DNA from: Anaerobiospirillum sp. NML120449
GTDB lineage: Bacteria > Pseudomonadota > Gammaproteobacteria > Enterobacterales > Succinivibrionaceae
Assembly (NCBI RefSeq): GCF_023051105.1
Contig: NZ_JALKIL010000012.1
Coordinates: 1-64,000, forward strand
Direction of reading: 5' to 3'
Length of the DNA stretch: 64,000 nucleotides
The position numbers and the translations under genes are program-made. The notes beneath the pieces were generated by a model, which saw nothing but the letters and a program-made list of their open reading frames with translations, was not told the origin of the DNA and did no database searches. Positions 25,013-33,954 of this stretch are shown in pieces (the first letter of the stretch is position 1; each line of letters starts with the position of its first letter).

Positions 25013-26416
25013 TTACTGCTGCCTGTCAGGCTCAGAGCCCTGTGCAGCTCCGGCATTAACCCTGCCGGCAAGGCGGGCAGCCTTTTTCTCACGTTTGGCT
25101 GCAAAATCTGGCTTGCCCTTGTTCTTTTTATCACGCAGGCGCACCTTTTTACGCGGCTTTTTGTCCTCGCGGGCCTTTTTGTCAAAACCGCCATTTGGTG
25201 AAGCACGGCTGCGCTTCTTCTCACTTTGATGGACTACACCCACCTCCTCAAAGGAGGCACACAGGCCCTTGATGGCTCTGCGCTCCACAGTACGTCCTGT
25301 ATAGCGCTCAATGCGCTCGAGAGTGGCAAATTCGTCAGCCTGAACGAGGCTGATAACCACACCCTTTGCTCCGGCACGTGCCGTTCTTCCGGCGCGGTGC
25401 ACATAGATCTCGCCCTTTGACGGCAGGTCAAAGTTGTAAACGTGAGTTACATCTTCAAGATCAAGACCGCGAGAGGCCACGTCAGTAGCAATAAGGATGG
25501 AGACTTCGCCGTCACTAAAACGACGCAAAGCCGCTTTTCTCTCCTGTTGTGAGCTTTCACCCTGCAGGCTTGCAAACGCCATGCCTTGACGCTTTAACAG
25601 TGCAGCAAGGCGGCTTAAATTGTCGCGGGTGCGGACAAAAATAATGCTTTTTCCCTGCACTGTGGTCAGCAGGTGGAAAAGAATTTTGACCTTCTGGGAA
25701 TCATTGGCTGCGTAGTAAGCACGTGACTGAAGCAGCTCAGGGAGCTTTTCACTGCTCTGGTCAGACTCACCTGCGCTGACTTCATGAGGGTTGTTAAGCA
25801 CATTGCTGGCAAAATCACGGACACCAAAGCCCTCAAGCGTAGCTGAAAAGAGCATGGTCTGATAGCGGCGGTCGAGCTGACGGGTAATTTCGGCTATGTC
25901 ATCACGAAAGCCCATGTCTAGCATGCGGTCGGCTTCGTCAATGACCAGAATTTCGACATCACGGCTGTCAAACCAGCCCTTTTTGAGAAATTCCTGGAGA
26001 CGTCCCGGGGTGGCACACACAATATTAGGCAGCTCATCGCGCTGACGGGCACGATCCTCACCGCCTATGATGGTTCCAGCGGTAATGGCTTCGGTGATTT
26101 CCCCCTCACCTGACTCAATGGCCTCATCCTGGGAGGCCAGCAGGTCGCGGGCTACGTTCATAATCTGAATGGCCAGCTCACGGGTAGGCTCAAGAATAAT
26201 GCACTGTACGCCCTTACGTGGTCTCTGAGCCAGACGGGCAATAACAGGCAGCAAAAAGGCTGCACTCTTGCCTGTACCTGTCGGAGCACCGCCCAGGATA
26301 TCAGCTCCCTCCAAAGCAGCCGGAATCACCAGGCTCTGTACAGGGGTAGGCTCTTCCCAGCCCATCTTTTCAATGGCATCAAGGACAAAACCAGGTAAGG
26401 TAAACTCTTCAAACAT
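25013..26416 (-). CDS. srmB: DEAD-box ATP-dependent RNA helicase, SrmB type
   Basis: 467 residues. In E. coli SrmB unwinds RNA early in 50S ribosomal subunit assembly. All helicase motifs are present in order: Q motif (PTPVQS), Walker A APTGTGKS, PTRELA, DEAD in VIDEADRM, SAT, ATDVASRGLD and HRAGRTARAG. The phrase LGGAPTGTGKSAAFLLP is close to SrmB rather than RhlE or DeaD. The C-terminal 80 residues are Lys/Arg-rich, as is usual for RNA tethering. Compared with E. coli there is an acidic insert around residue 100 (QDEAIESGEGEITEA). Spacing to nagA is 179 bases, so co-transcription is uncertain. Confidence 0.9.
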   Translation of the reverse strand: MFEEFTLPGFVLDAIEKMGWEEPTPVQSLVIPAALEGADILGGAPTGTGKSAAFLLPVIARLAQRPRKGVQCIILEPTRELAIQIMNVARDLLASQDEAIESGEGEITEAITAGTIIGGEDRARQRDELPNIVCATPGRLQEFLKKGWFDSRDVEILVIDEADRMLDMGFRDDIAEITRQLDRRYQTMLFSATLEGFGVRDFASNVLNNPHEVSAGESDQSSEKLPELLQSRAYYAANDSQKVKILFHLLTTVQGKSIIFVRTRDNLSRLAALLKRQGMAFASLQGESSQQERKAALRRFSDGEVSILIATDVASRGLDLEDVTHVYNFDLPSKGEIYVHRAGRTARAGAKGVVISLVQADEFATLERIERYTGRTVERRAIKGLCASFEEVGVVHQSEKKRSRASPNGGFDKKAREDKKPRKKVRLRDKKNKGKPDFAAKREKKAARLAGRVNAGAAQGSEPDRQQ

Positions 26417-26946
26417 TACATCATCTCTTCAAAAACTTCAGACCTGCAGTACTCACACTGCCTGGGCTGCACTCAGCCCACCGGGGCAGCCTCAGCTGCC
26501 CAGGCTCTCCCGTTACCGCCATGCGCCCGGCTCACGCAGCCAGCCCCTGCCCGGAGCCTGGCGCGTTGCGCCTGCGCACGCTGCCGCCCGTACCCTCCTC
26601 TGGGCAGGATCAACAGCCAATGTTCCTCAGGCGGCACTGCCGGGGCTGCCTTGCAGAGTTGCAGCAATGCCCGCATGCACAGTCCAGCTATGCCACGAAG
26701 TTACCCTCAGACAGCTGCTGCCTGACAGTCAGGCACAACAAGGCCGCCCCTGCTGCTTACGGCATCAGGGCACAGTACAGAGCATGCTGCCATGGGCTTT
26801 TGCCCGGCCCTGACCAGGCATGGCCAGGTTGGGCTGCCATAAAGCCGGCAGCCAGAATCAGAGCTCAACGCTCCGGGCACGGCCAGGCTGACCACGCCGG
26901 GCATTACCAGGACAGGCCGGGTAATGCCCGGCCAGTGCGACAGGGC
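26417..26946. other. Intergenic region between srmB and sdhE
   Basis: 530 bases, very GC rich, no gene supported. The only clear structure is the perfect hairpin at 26896-26932 next to the sdhE stop. Confidence 0.6.
26896..26932 (-). terminator. Perfect 13-bp GC-rich hairpin after sdhE (no U tract)
   Basis: GCCGGGCATTACC at 26896-26908 pairs with GGTAATGCCCGGC at 26920-26932, only 15 bases after the sdhE stop. Confidence 0.5.
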
Positions 26947-27216
26947 TTATACGCCTTCGCGGCCGGCACGGGTAGCGTGACAGGCAATGATGGTCTCAAC
27001 CATCTTCTGACGACGCTCACTGTCAGGGCTCTCAGTCTGATGCAGCCAGCGGAACAGCTGGAGGTCGGTTGCATCAAGCAGGTCCATATAATCATCGACC
27101 ACTTCAGGCGCCATGCCTGGCAGATCGTGCTCGACAAAAGGCAGCAGCATTAAATCAAGCTCGCGCATACCGCGACGGGACTGCCACTTAATCTTGCCCC
27201 AGTTAATCTCACTCAT
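26947..27216 (-). CDS. sdhE: FAD assembly factor SdhE (CptB/YgfY family)
   Basis: 89 residues, the family size. SdhE promotes covalent attachment of FAD to the flavoprotein subunit of succinate dehydrogenase and fumarate reductase. The signature RGxxE is present as RRGMRELDL at residues 14-22. The pattern LPGMAPEVVDDYMDLLDATDLQLFRWL matches the helical core that ends in a Leu/Trp-rich helix. A candidate AGGA precedes the ATG by 11 bases. In E. coli the gene is paired with cptA (ygfX), which is not found here. For an organism with reductive succinate formation the client might be fumarate reductase (inference). Confidence 0.92.
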   Translation of the reverse strand: MSEINWGKIKWQSRRGMRELDLMLLPFVEHDLPGMAPEVVDDYMDLLDATDLQLFRWLHQTESPDSERRQKMVETIIACHATRAGREGV

Positions 27217-27618
27217 AATTTACTCATCCTCATTGGTGTTGCCCCCACATACTAAGGCCAGCCCAGCCCGCCACCACAGTGACGGCCAAAAGGCTGACAG
27301 CCAGAGCAGCTGCGCAGCAGTGCAGCCCTATGCTGCAGCTGCAGCTGCTGCCGCTGGCATCATCACGGTCAGACCACAGGCAGACGGCGCGTGCCCTTAC
27401 CTGGCTCAGGGTCAGGCTCTGATGCCAGCAAAGACGTATCAGCATCAGCTCTGAGCCGCTGTCATGGCAGCAGCCAGCATGCTTACTGGACTCAAGTCCG
27501 GCACTACGCTGCAGCTTTCTACCTGACTGACTTGAGCACTGCCGGACTCAGGCAGCGCCTGGCTGGCCAGACCTGGCCTTGCCAGGTTGCAGTCAGCTCA
27601 GGCTGGTAAGCCATTGCA

Positions 27619-27653
27619 GGCTGGTTTGAGCTGCATATCAGCTCAAACCAGCC
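27619..27653. repeat. Orphan perfect 15-bp hairpin
   Basis: GGCTGGTTTGAGCTG (27619-27633), loop CATAT, CAGCTCAAACCAGCC (27639-27653). It is 400 bases upstream of sdhE and over 1.1 kb from the glmS stop, with no gene to serve. A weaker version of its arm (GACTTGAGCACTGCC) occurs about 100 bases earlier. Confidence 0.9.
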
Positions 27654-28116
27654 GGGCTTGAGCACAGCCACTGCCGGGCCTGCCCGGTAAGCATGACAGC
27701 TAAAACCTGGCGCAGCAGCGCAGCGGCGCAGCAGCACGCTCAGCTCCAGGCTGCTCACAGCTGCCCGTCTGCCTGATGCCTGTTCTATAAGCGCAGCTCA
27801 CAGAGCTCAGTACAGGATCAGGCAGACATGCTGTTTGTAAGGCGGCTGACTGCCGGGCTTGCCGTCTGGCGGACATCACAGCCAGCTGCAGGCCGACGTA
27901 CGCTTTACTGGTGCTGTACCGGCGCTGACTGCGCTGCTGTGAGTACTGCAGTTGTGTGCAACTGTCCGCGGTCGTGCTGTGCAGTGCTGGCGCAAGATTC
28001 ATTATGGCCGGGTCCGGTCACAGTGGCGCAGCTGGCTGTTATCCAGCAGCGCGGCCACTGCCGCTCATACATTTACTCCTTAGTGGGGAGCTCCATGATA
28101 AGGGCAGCAAGGCGCT

Positions 28117-28157
28117 CAGGGGCTCATCCCGTAATTATCGGAAAAAATGAGCCCCTG
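28117..28157. repeat. 11-bp inverted repeat with A-rich loop
   Basis: CAGGGGCTCAT at 28117-28127 and ATGAGCCCCTG at 28147-28157, separated by 19 bases that include a run of six A. The arms resemble the flagellin terminator stem (CAGGGGCT). Confidence 0.85.
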
Positions 28158-28731
28158 GTCAAAATTGACTGCCGATAATGACCCGCAGCTGCAGCCGGTG
28201 CCAGGACCTGCCAGACAGCTGCAGGGCAGCTGCCCGGCTGCAGCTCCTGGGCTTACCCGGCTGTTGTTCCTGTATGTGCCCGGCAACGGCCCCTGACCAG
28301 TACCCGTCATGGGATCAGGCAGCGCTCAGCGCAGCTGTGATTGCCCTGACAAGCCTGAAAGCTTCAGGCAGGTCAGAGCAACAGGTGAGGCGCTCAGCAC
28401 TGCTGTGGCGGACCGGGTAAGACTGGGAGCTTAACGCAGACTGCAGCGGCCTGGATTAGACCATGGTGGCTACTGCAGCCAGAATCAGACCGGACTGTTA
28501 CGAGCAGTCGGGCTCAAATATGGCCTGTCGCTGCAACATGGCTGTCGCTGCAACATGGCTCAGGACCTGACAGTATGCAGCGCCGGGATCAGGCATGGCA
28601 GGCTTGCGCCACCTTGCTCAGATCTGGCAGAACTCTTGTGCCGACCTCAGATATGGCTGTTGCTTCAGGCGCGCTGAGGTCGGGCAGGATTGCGGTCACA
28701 CAGGTCGGCTGGGCGGGAAGAGGTGGCGGTG

Positions 28732-28763
28732 GCACGCCCTGGCGCGTTGGCGCCGGGGCGTGC
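28732..28763 (-). terminator. GC-rich hairpin after glmS (no U tract)
   Basis: GCACGCCC (28732-28739) with GGGCGTGC (28756-28763) and inner GGCGC/GCGCC; 27 bases after the glmS stop. Confidence 0.45.
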
Positions 28764-28789
28764 GGGGGCTTGCCTTGATAACAGGTGGG

Positions 28790-30805
28790 CTATTCCACAG
28801 TTACGGACTTGGCCAGGTTGCGTGGCTGGTCGACGTCGGTGCCGTTGATAACGGCTACGTGATAGGACAGCAGCTGCAGCGGAACGGTGAAGATAATCGG
28901 GCTGATGAAGTGCGGTACTTCATTGACAGGAATGAGGGTGCACTGGGCCGGGTCGAGCTCTGCCTTGAAATTGTTGCCCGGGAAAATGTACAGTCGTCCG
29001 CCACGGGCACGTACTTCCTCGATATTGGAGACCAGCTTGGGCAGCAGCTCATTGTCAGGGGCTACCACAATTACCGGCATGGAGCTGTCAATCAGGGCTA
29101 TAGGGCCGTGCTTGAGCTCGCCTGCGGCATAGCCCTCGGCGTGGATATAGGAGATTTCCTTGAGCTTGAGAGCACCTTCAAGAGCTACCGGGTACATAAG
29201 ACCACGACCAAGGAAGAGAGCATGCTGCTTGCCGGCAAAGTCATGGGCCAGCTGCTCAATACGGCCATCAAGACTCAGCACCTGATTAAGATATGTCGGA
29301 GCTGCCTGAATCTGGGCAATAAGGTCAGCAGCCTGCTCAGCGCTGATGGTATTGCGGGCTCGTCCCAGGGCTACGGTTAACATGTTCAGGGCCAGCAGCT
29401 GGGTGGTAAATGCCTTGGTGGAGGCCACGCCAATCTCGGCACCGGCACGGGTCAGGAAAGCAAAGTCAGACTCACGCACCAGAGAACTGTTGGCCACATT
29501 GCAGATACACAGGGTATAGCGGTAGCCCCGGCTGCGCGCAAGGCGCAGGGCCGCAAGAGTATCAGCTGTTTCACCTGACTGCGAGAGAGTCACAAACAGA
29601 GCATTGTCCGGAACGATATTGCTGTGATAGCGAAATTCCGAGGCAATGTTTACTGTGGTGGCCACCCGGGCATATTCCTCAATGAGGTATTTGCCTGTCA
29701 GACCGGCATGAAATGAGGTGCCACAGGCCACAATCTCCACATGCCTGATATCCCTCAGCACACTGAGAAAATCCATTCCGCCTGGCTCCCCAGCGGCAGC
29801 TGCGCCGTTGGCGGCGCTGGTTGCGGCGGTGGCGCTGCCAGTGAAGGCATCGGCCAGGATATTGTCGCTGCCCAGGCGGCCCATCATGGTGTTATTAAGG
29901 GCCTCAGGCTGCTCAAAGATTTCCTTTTGCATGTAGTGACGGAAGCCGCCCTTGCCCAGGACTTCGGCTGTGCTCTCAAGGGAGCAGATATCACGCTCTG
30001 CCTTAAGGCCCTGACGGTCATAAAGCTCAATGTGGTCACGGCGGATAAGGCCCCTGTCACCCTCTTCAAGGTAGATAAAACGGGAGGTAACCGGCAGCAG
30101 CGCCAGCACATCTGAGGCAATGAAGTTTTCACCAATGCCAAGGCCCACCACCAGAGGTGATCCCTCACGGGCAATGATGATTTCATCAGGATTGCTCTTT
30201 TCAATCACAGCCACGGCATATGATCCATGGACCTGACTGAGAGCCATATTCAGGGCACGGTAACCTGGGCTGTGCTCAGCACAGTCGCCGGCACTGCTGC
30301 CATCCTGGCCCTGGCCCTCATCTGACTGCCCAGCGGCCTCCTGGCCGCAGGCGCTGCCGCCACAGCAGCTGCCAGTGAGCTCATCTGAAAGTATGCGGGT
30401 AAGGCAGGAGTCAATCAGGGCAGCCAGGACTTCGGTGTCGGTGGAGCTTTTAAACTCATAGCCATCGGCACTCAGGCGCTCACGAAGCTCCTGATAGTTT
30501 TCGATAATGCCATTGTGGACCAGAGTAATGGCTCCGACCTGATGAGGATGGGCATTTTCCACTGTAGGACGGCCATGGGTAGCCCAGCGGGTATGGGCTA
30601 TACCACAGCAGCCATCGGCATGAGCTTCTTTTACCAGAGCCTCAAGAGCACTGACCTTGCCCGTGCTTTTAATAATCAAAGGGTCATCAGCTCTGGCAAA
30701 GCACAGACCTGAGGAATCATAACCACGGTACTCAAGAGCCTTAAGACCATAGAGCAAAATTTCAGCAACAGGACGCTGAGCAATTGCACCGACAATACCA
30801 CACAT
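28790..30805 (-). CDS. glmS: Glutamine--fructose-6-phosphate aminotransferase (isomerizing)
   Basis: Makes glucosamine-6-P from fructose-6-P and glutamine, the first step to UDP-GlcNAc for peptidoglycan and LPS. The protein starts MCGIVGA, so Cys becomes the N-terminal nucleophile of the glutaminase domain. EYRGYDSSG and THTRWATHG-type segments follow. The SIS domains carry CGTSFHAGL, SQSGETADTLAAL and the C-terminal DQPRNLAKSVTVE. At 671 residues it is about 60 longer than E. coli GlmS. The extra length is two low-complexity inserts: a Cys/Gly/Gln/Asp-rich one in the glutaminase domain (about residues 145-182, CCGGSACGQ) and an Ala/Gly-rich one between the domains (about 315-340). Core motifs are intact, so it should be active. 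GGAG lies 11 bases before the ATG. Confidence 0.95.
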   Translation of the reverse strand: MCGIVGAIAQRPVAEILLYGLKALEYRGYDSSGLCFARADDPLIIKSTGKVSALEALVKEAHADGCCGIAHTRWATHGRPTVENAHPHQVGAITLVHNGIIENYQELRERLSADGYEFKSSTDTEVLAALIDSCLTRILSDELTGSCCGGSACGQEAAGQSDEGQGQDGSSAGDCAEHSPGYRALNMALSQVHGSYAVAVIEKSNPDEIIIAREGSPLVVGLGIGENFIASDVLALLPVTSRFIYLEEGDRGLIRRDHIELYDRQGLKAERDICSLESTAEVLGKGGFRHYMQKEIFEQPEALNNTMMGRLGSDNILADAFTGSATAATSAANGAAAAGEPGGMDFLSVLRDIRHVEIVACGTSFHAGLTGKYLIEEYARVATTVNIASEFRYHSNIVPDNALFVTLSQSGETADTLAALRLARSRGYRYTLCICNVANSSLVRESDFAFLTRAGAEIGVASTKAFTTQLLALNMLTVALGRARNTISAEQAADLIAQIQAAPTYLNQVLSLDGRIEQLAHDFAGKQHALFLGRGLMYPVALEGALKLKEISYIHAEGYAAGELKHGPIALIDSSMPVIVVAPDNELLPKLVSNIEEVRARGGRLYIFPGNNFKAELDPAQCTLIPVNEVPHFISPIIFTVPLQLLSYHVAVINGTDVDQPRNLAKSVTVE

Positions 30806-32825
30806 ACTTTTTACATCTCCAAGTCAGCCCACCCAGCCTCCGCAAGGCAGGCCTGTCGGCCCGCCTGGCAGCTGGCGGGTGGCTGCAACACATCCCGCAA
30901 ATATCCGGACAAGTAAGGCACAGCCATGTGCTGCGCGCTGAGCACTGAGTGCTGCGCACTGCGCAGCAGGCGGGCGGGCAGGCAGGCATGAATGCACCCC
31001 CTGCCTGCTGCCATGCTGGCGCCCTGACCACTCAGGTGCAGCTTCAGGCACAAAAACCGACGCTGCCGTGCAGGCCGGCCGACCTGGCCTGCGACAGGGG
31101 CAGGCCGGCTCAAATTCCGACGGTCAGTTTAACTGCCGCCCAGCTTAACAGCTGTCCGGCTTACCAGCAGCCTGCCTGTCTGACCGCCCCTCATCCAGAG
31201 TGCAAAAGCCTGTCTCCAGCCCTGTCAGCTGCAGACTGCCTGATACTGACCTGACGTGCAGGCAGTTACCGGCTCACAGGACTCAGCCTGCCGACCATAG
31301 CAGAGCTCTATAGGCAGGCTGTGCCATGAAAGCCCAGCTCAGTCCAGCCATCAGCTCGAGGGCTGGGCGCGGGCATCATGGCCTGAGGGCAGCTGCCTCG
31401 TGGGTCCTCAGGGACCAGATGTTCAGGCAGGCCTGAACAGCAGGCGCAGCTGCAGCTGCTGGCTCCTGGTGAAGGGTCGGCTCTGCTTGCCTGAATCTGA
31501 GTACTGTTGCGCTTTGAGGCATTATGGCCTGCATGGGCCAGGCCTTTGGGGCATACCGGGCTGTGCCTTTGAGCGGTCTTGAGTGGCCCTGGGACAGCCG
31601 TCCTCCAGACTAAAAGCCAGCCCCGTGGCCGGCCTGACAGGTCAGTCTGACAGCCAATGCAAAGGACATCGCCATGAGAGGCAGGCGGACTGCTGCTCTG
31701 AGCGCGGCCTGGCAAGAGGCCTGGTAAAAAGCCCGGTCTGCCTTAATTGCTGGCAGGTGGCTGGCCGTATTTGGTTACGGATATGAGCAGCCGTGAGCAC
31801 CATGCTCACAGCAGCTGCGGGGCCGCCCCTGATTAGCGGCATTAATGGCGCTCTTCAGGGGCAGTTCACACTGAAATGCCAGGCAGAACGTGCTGTGCGG
31901 CTCTGCGCAGGCAGATGGTCATTTTATCAGCAAAAAAGCCGCTGACAGCGGTATGTTTCGGGTCTGTGATAATGATGTGCACTGGTGCAAGGCCCTGTGA
32001 TTTTCTGTGCCCGCACAAGTGCAAGGGATTAGCTTTTTGAGGGAGGGTCAAAGGAGAGCGCCAGGGCAGGTTCGGGCCTGGGACCTTGCCCTGGTTCATG
32101 CCCCAGGTTCAGCTAAAGCTCCATCAGTGTCAGATAGCATGTCAGCACTGGGGATTTATGCTTTGGACAGGGCTGGGAGACAATTGCCCGACGGCTTGCT
32201 CAAATGGGGTGGGACTGCTCAGACAGAGATGTCCGTGCAAAGGACTGCTTTTGAGAGACGGTCACGGGACAGGCTGGCTATTAAGGGCCAGGAAGAGGGC
32301 AGAGTGGAGCTGGCAGCCGTGCTTTTCATATGGGGATCCATGCACACTGGATTTTGAGAGGGCTGCTATGGTGGACAGACTTCATATGGATGTAGGTCTC
32401 TGAGCCGCGCTGGTTATAGCTGCGCCTGTGCAGGTCACACGCGGCCATGGCACGGCAAAGCCCCTACTCTCACCCATACTTCAGCAAAGCTGATGCAGGC
32501 TGCAGGTTCGGAAGGGACTGGCTGGACGTGGCTGGAATAGGATGGGAGTGGATGAAAGGTGCAGGTCTGAGAGCTTTGCTATGCGCGGACAGTCTGCATT
32601 TCATGACATCCTGCATGGTCAAGGCTGGTTCTGGCCCTGGCATTTCAAGAGCATGTGCAGATACAGGCCTGCCTTTGCAGCAGGCTGCATGGCCCGGACG
32701 GCGGGACTGCTCGAATGGGTGCGCCTGAGCATGGCCCGGGTCGGGCTCAGACAGGCCGGGCAGGCCTGATGGCCTGCCCGGTGTGGATGATGATGGGGTC
32801 TGGGTCCTTCTGGACAGTGCGTGGC
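30806..32825. other. Intergenic region between glmS and thyA, 2 kb
   Basis: No gene, tRNA or strong tandem repeat recognised. Composition changes from GC-rich (30830-31250) to G-rich (31400-32780). The only clear structure is the hairpin at 32756-32781 beside thyA. Confidence 0.6.
32756..32781 (-). terminator. Perfect 11-bp GC hairpin after thyA (no U tract)
   Basis: CCGGGCAGGCC (32756-32766), loop TGAT, GGCCTGCCCGG (32771-32781), 45 bases past the thyA stop. Confidence 0.5.
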
Positions 32826-33620
32826 CTATACGGCTATTGGTGCCTTGATGACAGGGTATGGATCGTAGTCGACCAGCTCGAAGTCCTCGAATTTGTAGTC
32901 GAAGATGCTCTCAGGCTTGCGCTTGATGAGCATGCGTGGCAGGGCACGCGGGGTGCGGGAGAGCTGCTCGCGGGCCTGCTCAAGATGGTTGAGATACAGG
33001 TGGGTATCACCGCCGGTCCAGACAAACTCACCTGGCTTGAGGCCACACTGCTGGGCCATCATCATGGTAAGCAGGGCATAGGAGGCGATATTAAATGGTA
33101 CGCCCAGGAAGAAGTCGCAGCTGCGCTGATAGAGCATGCAGCTTAAGGAACCATTGGCTACATAGAACTGGAACATCATGTGGCATGGAGGCAGGGCCAT
33201 ATTGTCCACATCAGCCACATTCCAGGCATTTACTATGAGGCGGCGGCTGTTCGGGTTGTTCTTAATCTGCTCGACCACATTGGAGATCTGATCGATAACG
33301 CGACCGTCGGCACATTCCCAGCGACGCCACTGCTTGCCATAGACCGGGCCCAGTTCGCCGTTTTCATCGGCCCACTCGTCCCAGATAGTTACCTTGTTGT
33401 CATTGAGATATTTGATATTGGTGTCACCGTTTAAAAACCACAGCAGCTCATGAATGATGGAGCGCAGATGTACTTTCTTGGTGGTCAGCAGCGGAAAATG
33501 AGTGCTGATGTCAAAGCGCATCTGAGTGCCAAAAAGGGATACGGTACCAGTGCCGGTACGATCACCGCGCTCGGTGCCCTCATCCATGATTTTCTTCATT
33601 AAGTCCAGATAAACCTGCAT
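32826..33620 (-). CDS. thyA: Thymidylate synthase
   Basis: Converts dUMP to dTMP with methylene-tetrahydrofolate. 264 residues from the chosen ATG, exactly the E. coli length. GDRTGTGT near residue 20 binds phosphate. The catalytic Cys sits in [13 protein letters not shown] near residue 146, followed by [20 protein letters not shown] and the C-terminal KAPIAV. GGAGAG 6 bases before this ATG decides against an ATG four codons earlier. In E. coli thyA follows lgt and ptsP; here it follows ptsP directly with a 334-base gap. Confidence 0.97.
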   Translation of the reverse strand: MQVYLDLMKKIMDEGTERGDRTGTGTVSLFGTQMRFDISTHFPLLTTKKVHLRSIIHELLWFLNGDTNIKYLNDNKVTIWDEWADENGELGPVYGKQWRRWECADGRVIDQISNVVEQIKNNPNSRRLIVNAWNVADVDNMALPPCHMMFQFYVANGSLSCMLYQRSCDFFLGVPFNIASYALLTMMMAQQCGLKPGEFVWTGGDTHLYLNHLEQAREQLSRTPRALPRMLIKRKPESIFDYKFEDFELVDYDPYPVIKAPIAV

Positions 33621-33954
33621 ACCGCTCTCCATGCCGAAAAAAGTACAGGGGCATTGTGCCCGTAAGGACTGCTTAAAACAGCGACGGATTATTGTACCCC
33701 AATTGTCCGCCGGGCAAGCCAGGCTCCGCCCAAAACAGTTCAGGCCCGCAACCCTCCCTTTGTGGGGAGAGCTGCGGGCCTGATATCACGCCATAAGGCA
33801 GGGGCCATGGGCTGGGTTTATGGACCCTGCCCTGCGAGCTGTTGTCTGCCGGACGGCAGGGACTGCTGGCCTTGGGCCATTCGTCCGGGCCTGCATGGCC
33901 GTGCGTCCAGCCTGGTCACCAGGGAGCGGCCACTTCAGTGGCGCTTACCTGGTA
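33621..33954. other. Gap between ptsP and thyA (position of lgt in E. coli)
   Basis: 334 bases with no open frame like lgt. It holds the hairpin at 33740-33783. The thyA leader is A/T richer and probably contains its own promoter. Confidence 0.6.
33740..33783 (-). terminator. Hairpin between ptsP and thyA
   Basis: TCAGGCCCGCA (33740-33750) pairs with TGCGGGCCTGA (33773-33783), with an inner CTCCC/GGGAG helix. On the minus strand it is followed by ACTGTTTTGG, a short T run. Likely ends the rppH-ptsP transcript. Confidence 0.6.

Larger units (their letters stand above)
27217..28789. other. Intergenic region between sdhE and glmS, 1.6 kb
   Basis: No gene supported. Simple word families (CAGCTGC, GCCGGGC) recur. 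Two orphan inverted repeats stand out (27619-27653 and 28117-28157), plus the glmS-distal hairpin at 28732-28763. CAACATGGCTGTCGCTG is tandemly doubled near 28530-28560. Confidence 0.6.

Noticed and set aside
28790-30805. glmS ribozyme or other riboswitch before glmS
   Set aside because: No conserved ribozyme core was recognised, and gammaproteobacterial glmS is normally controlled by small RNAs instead.
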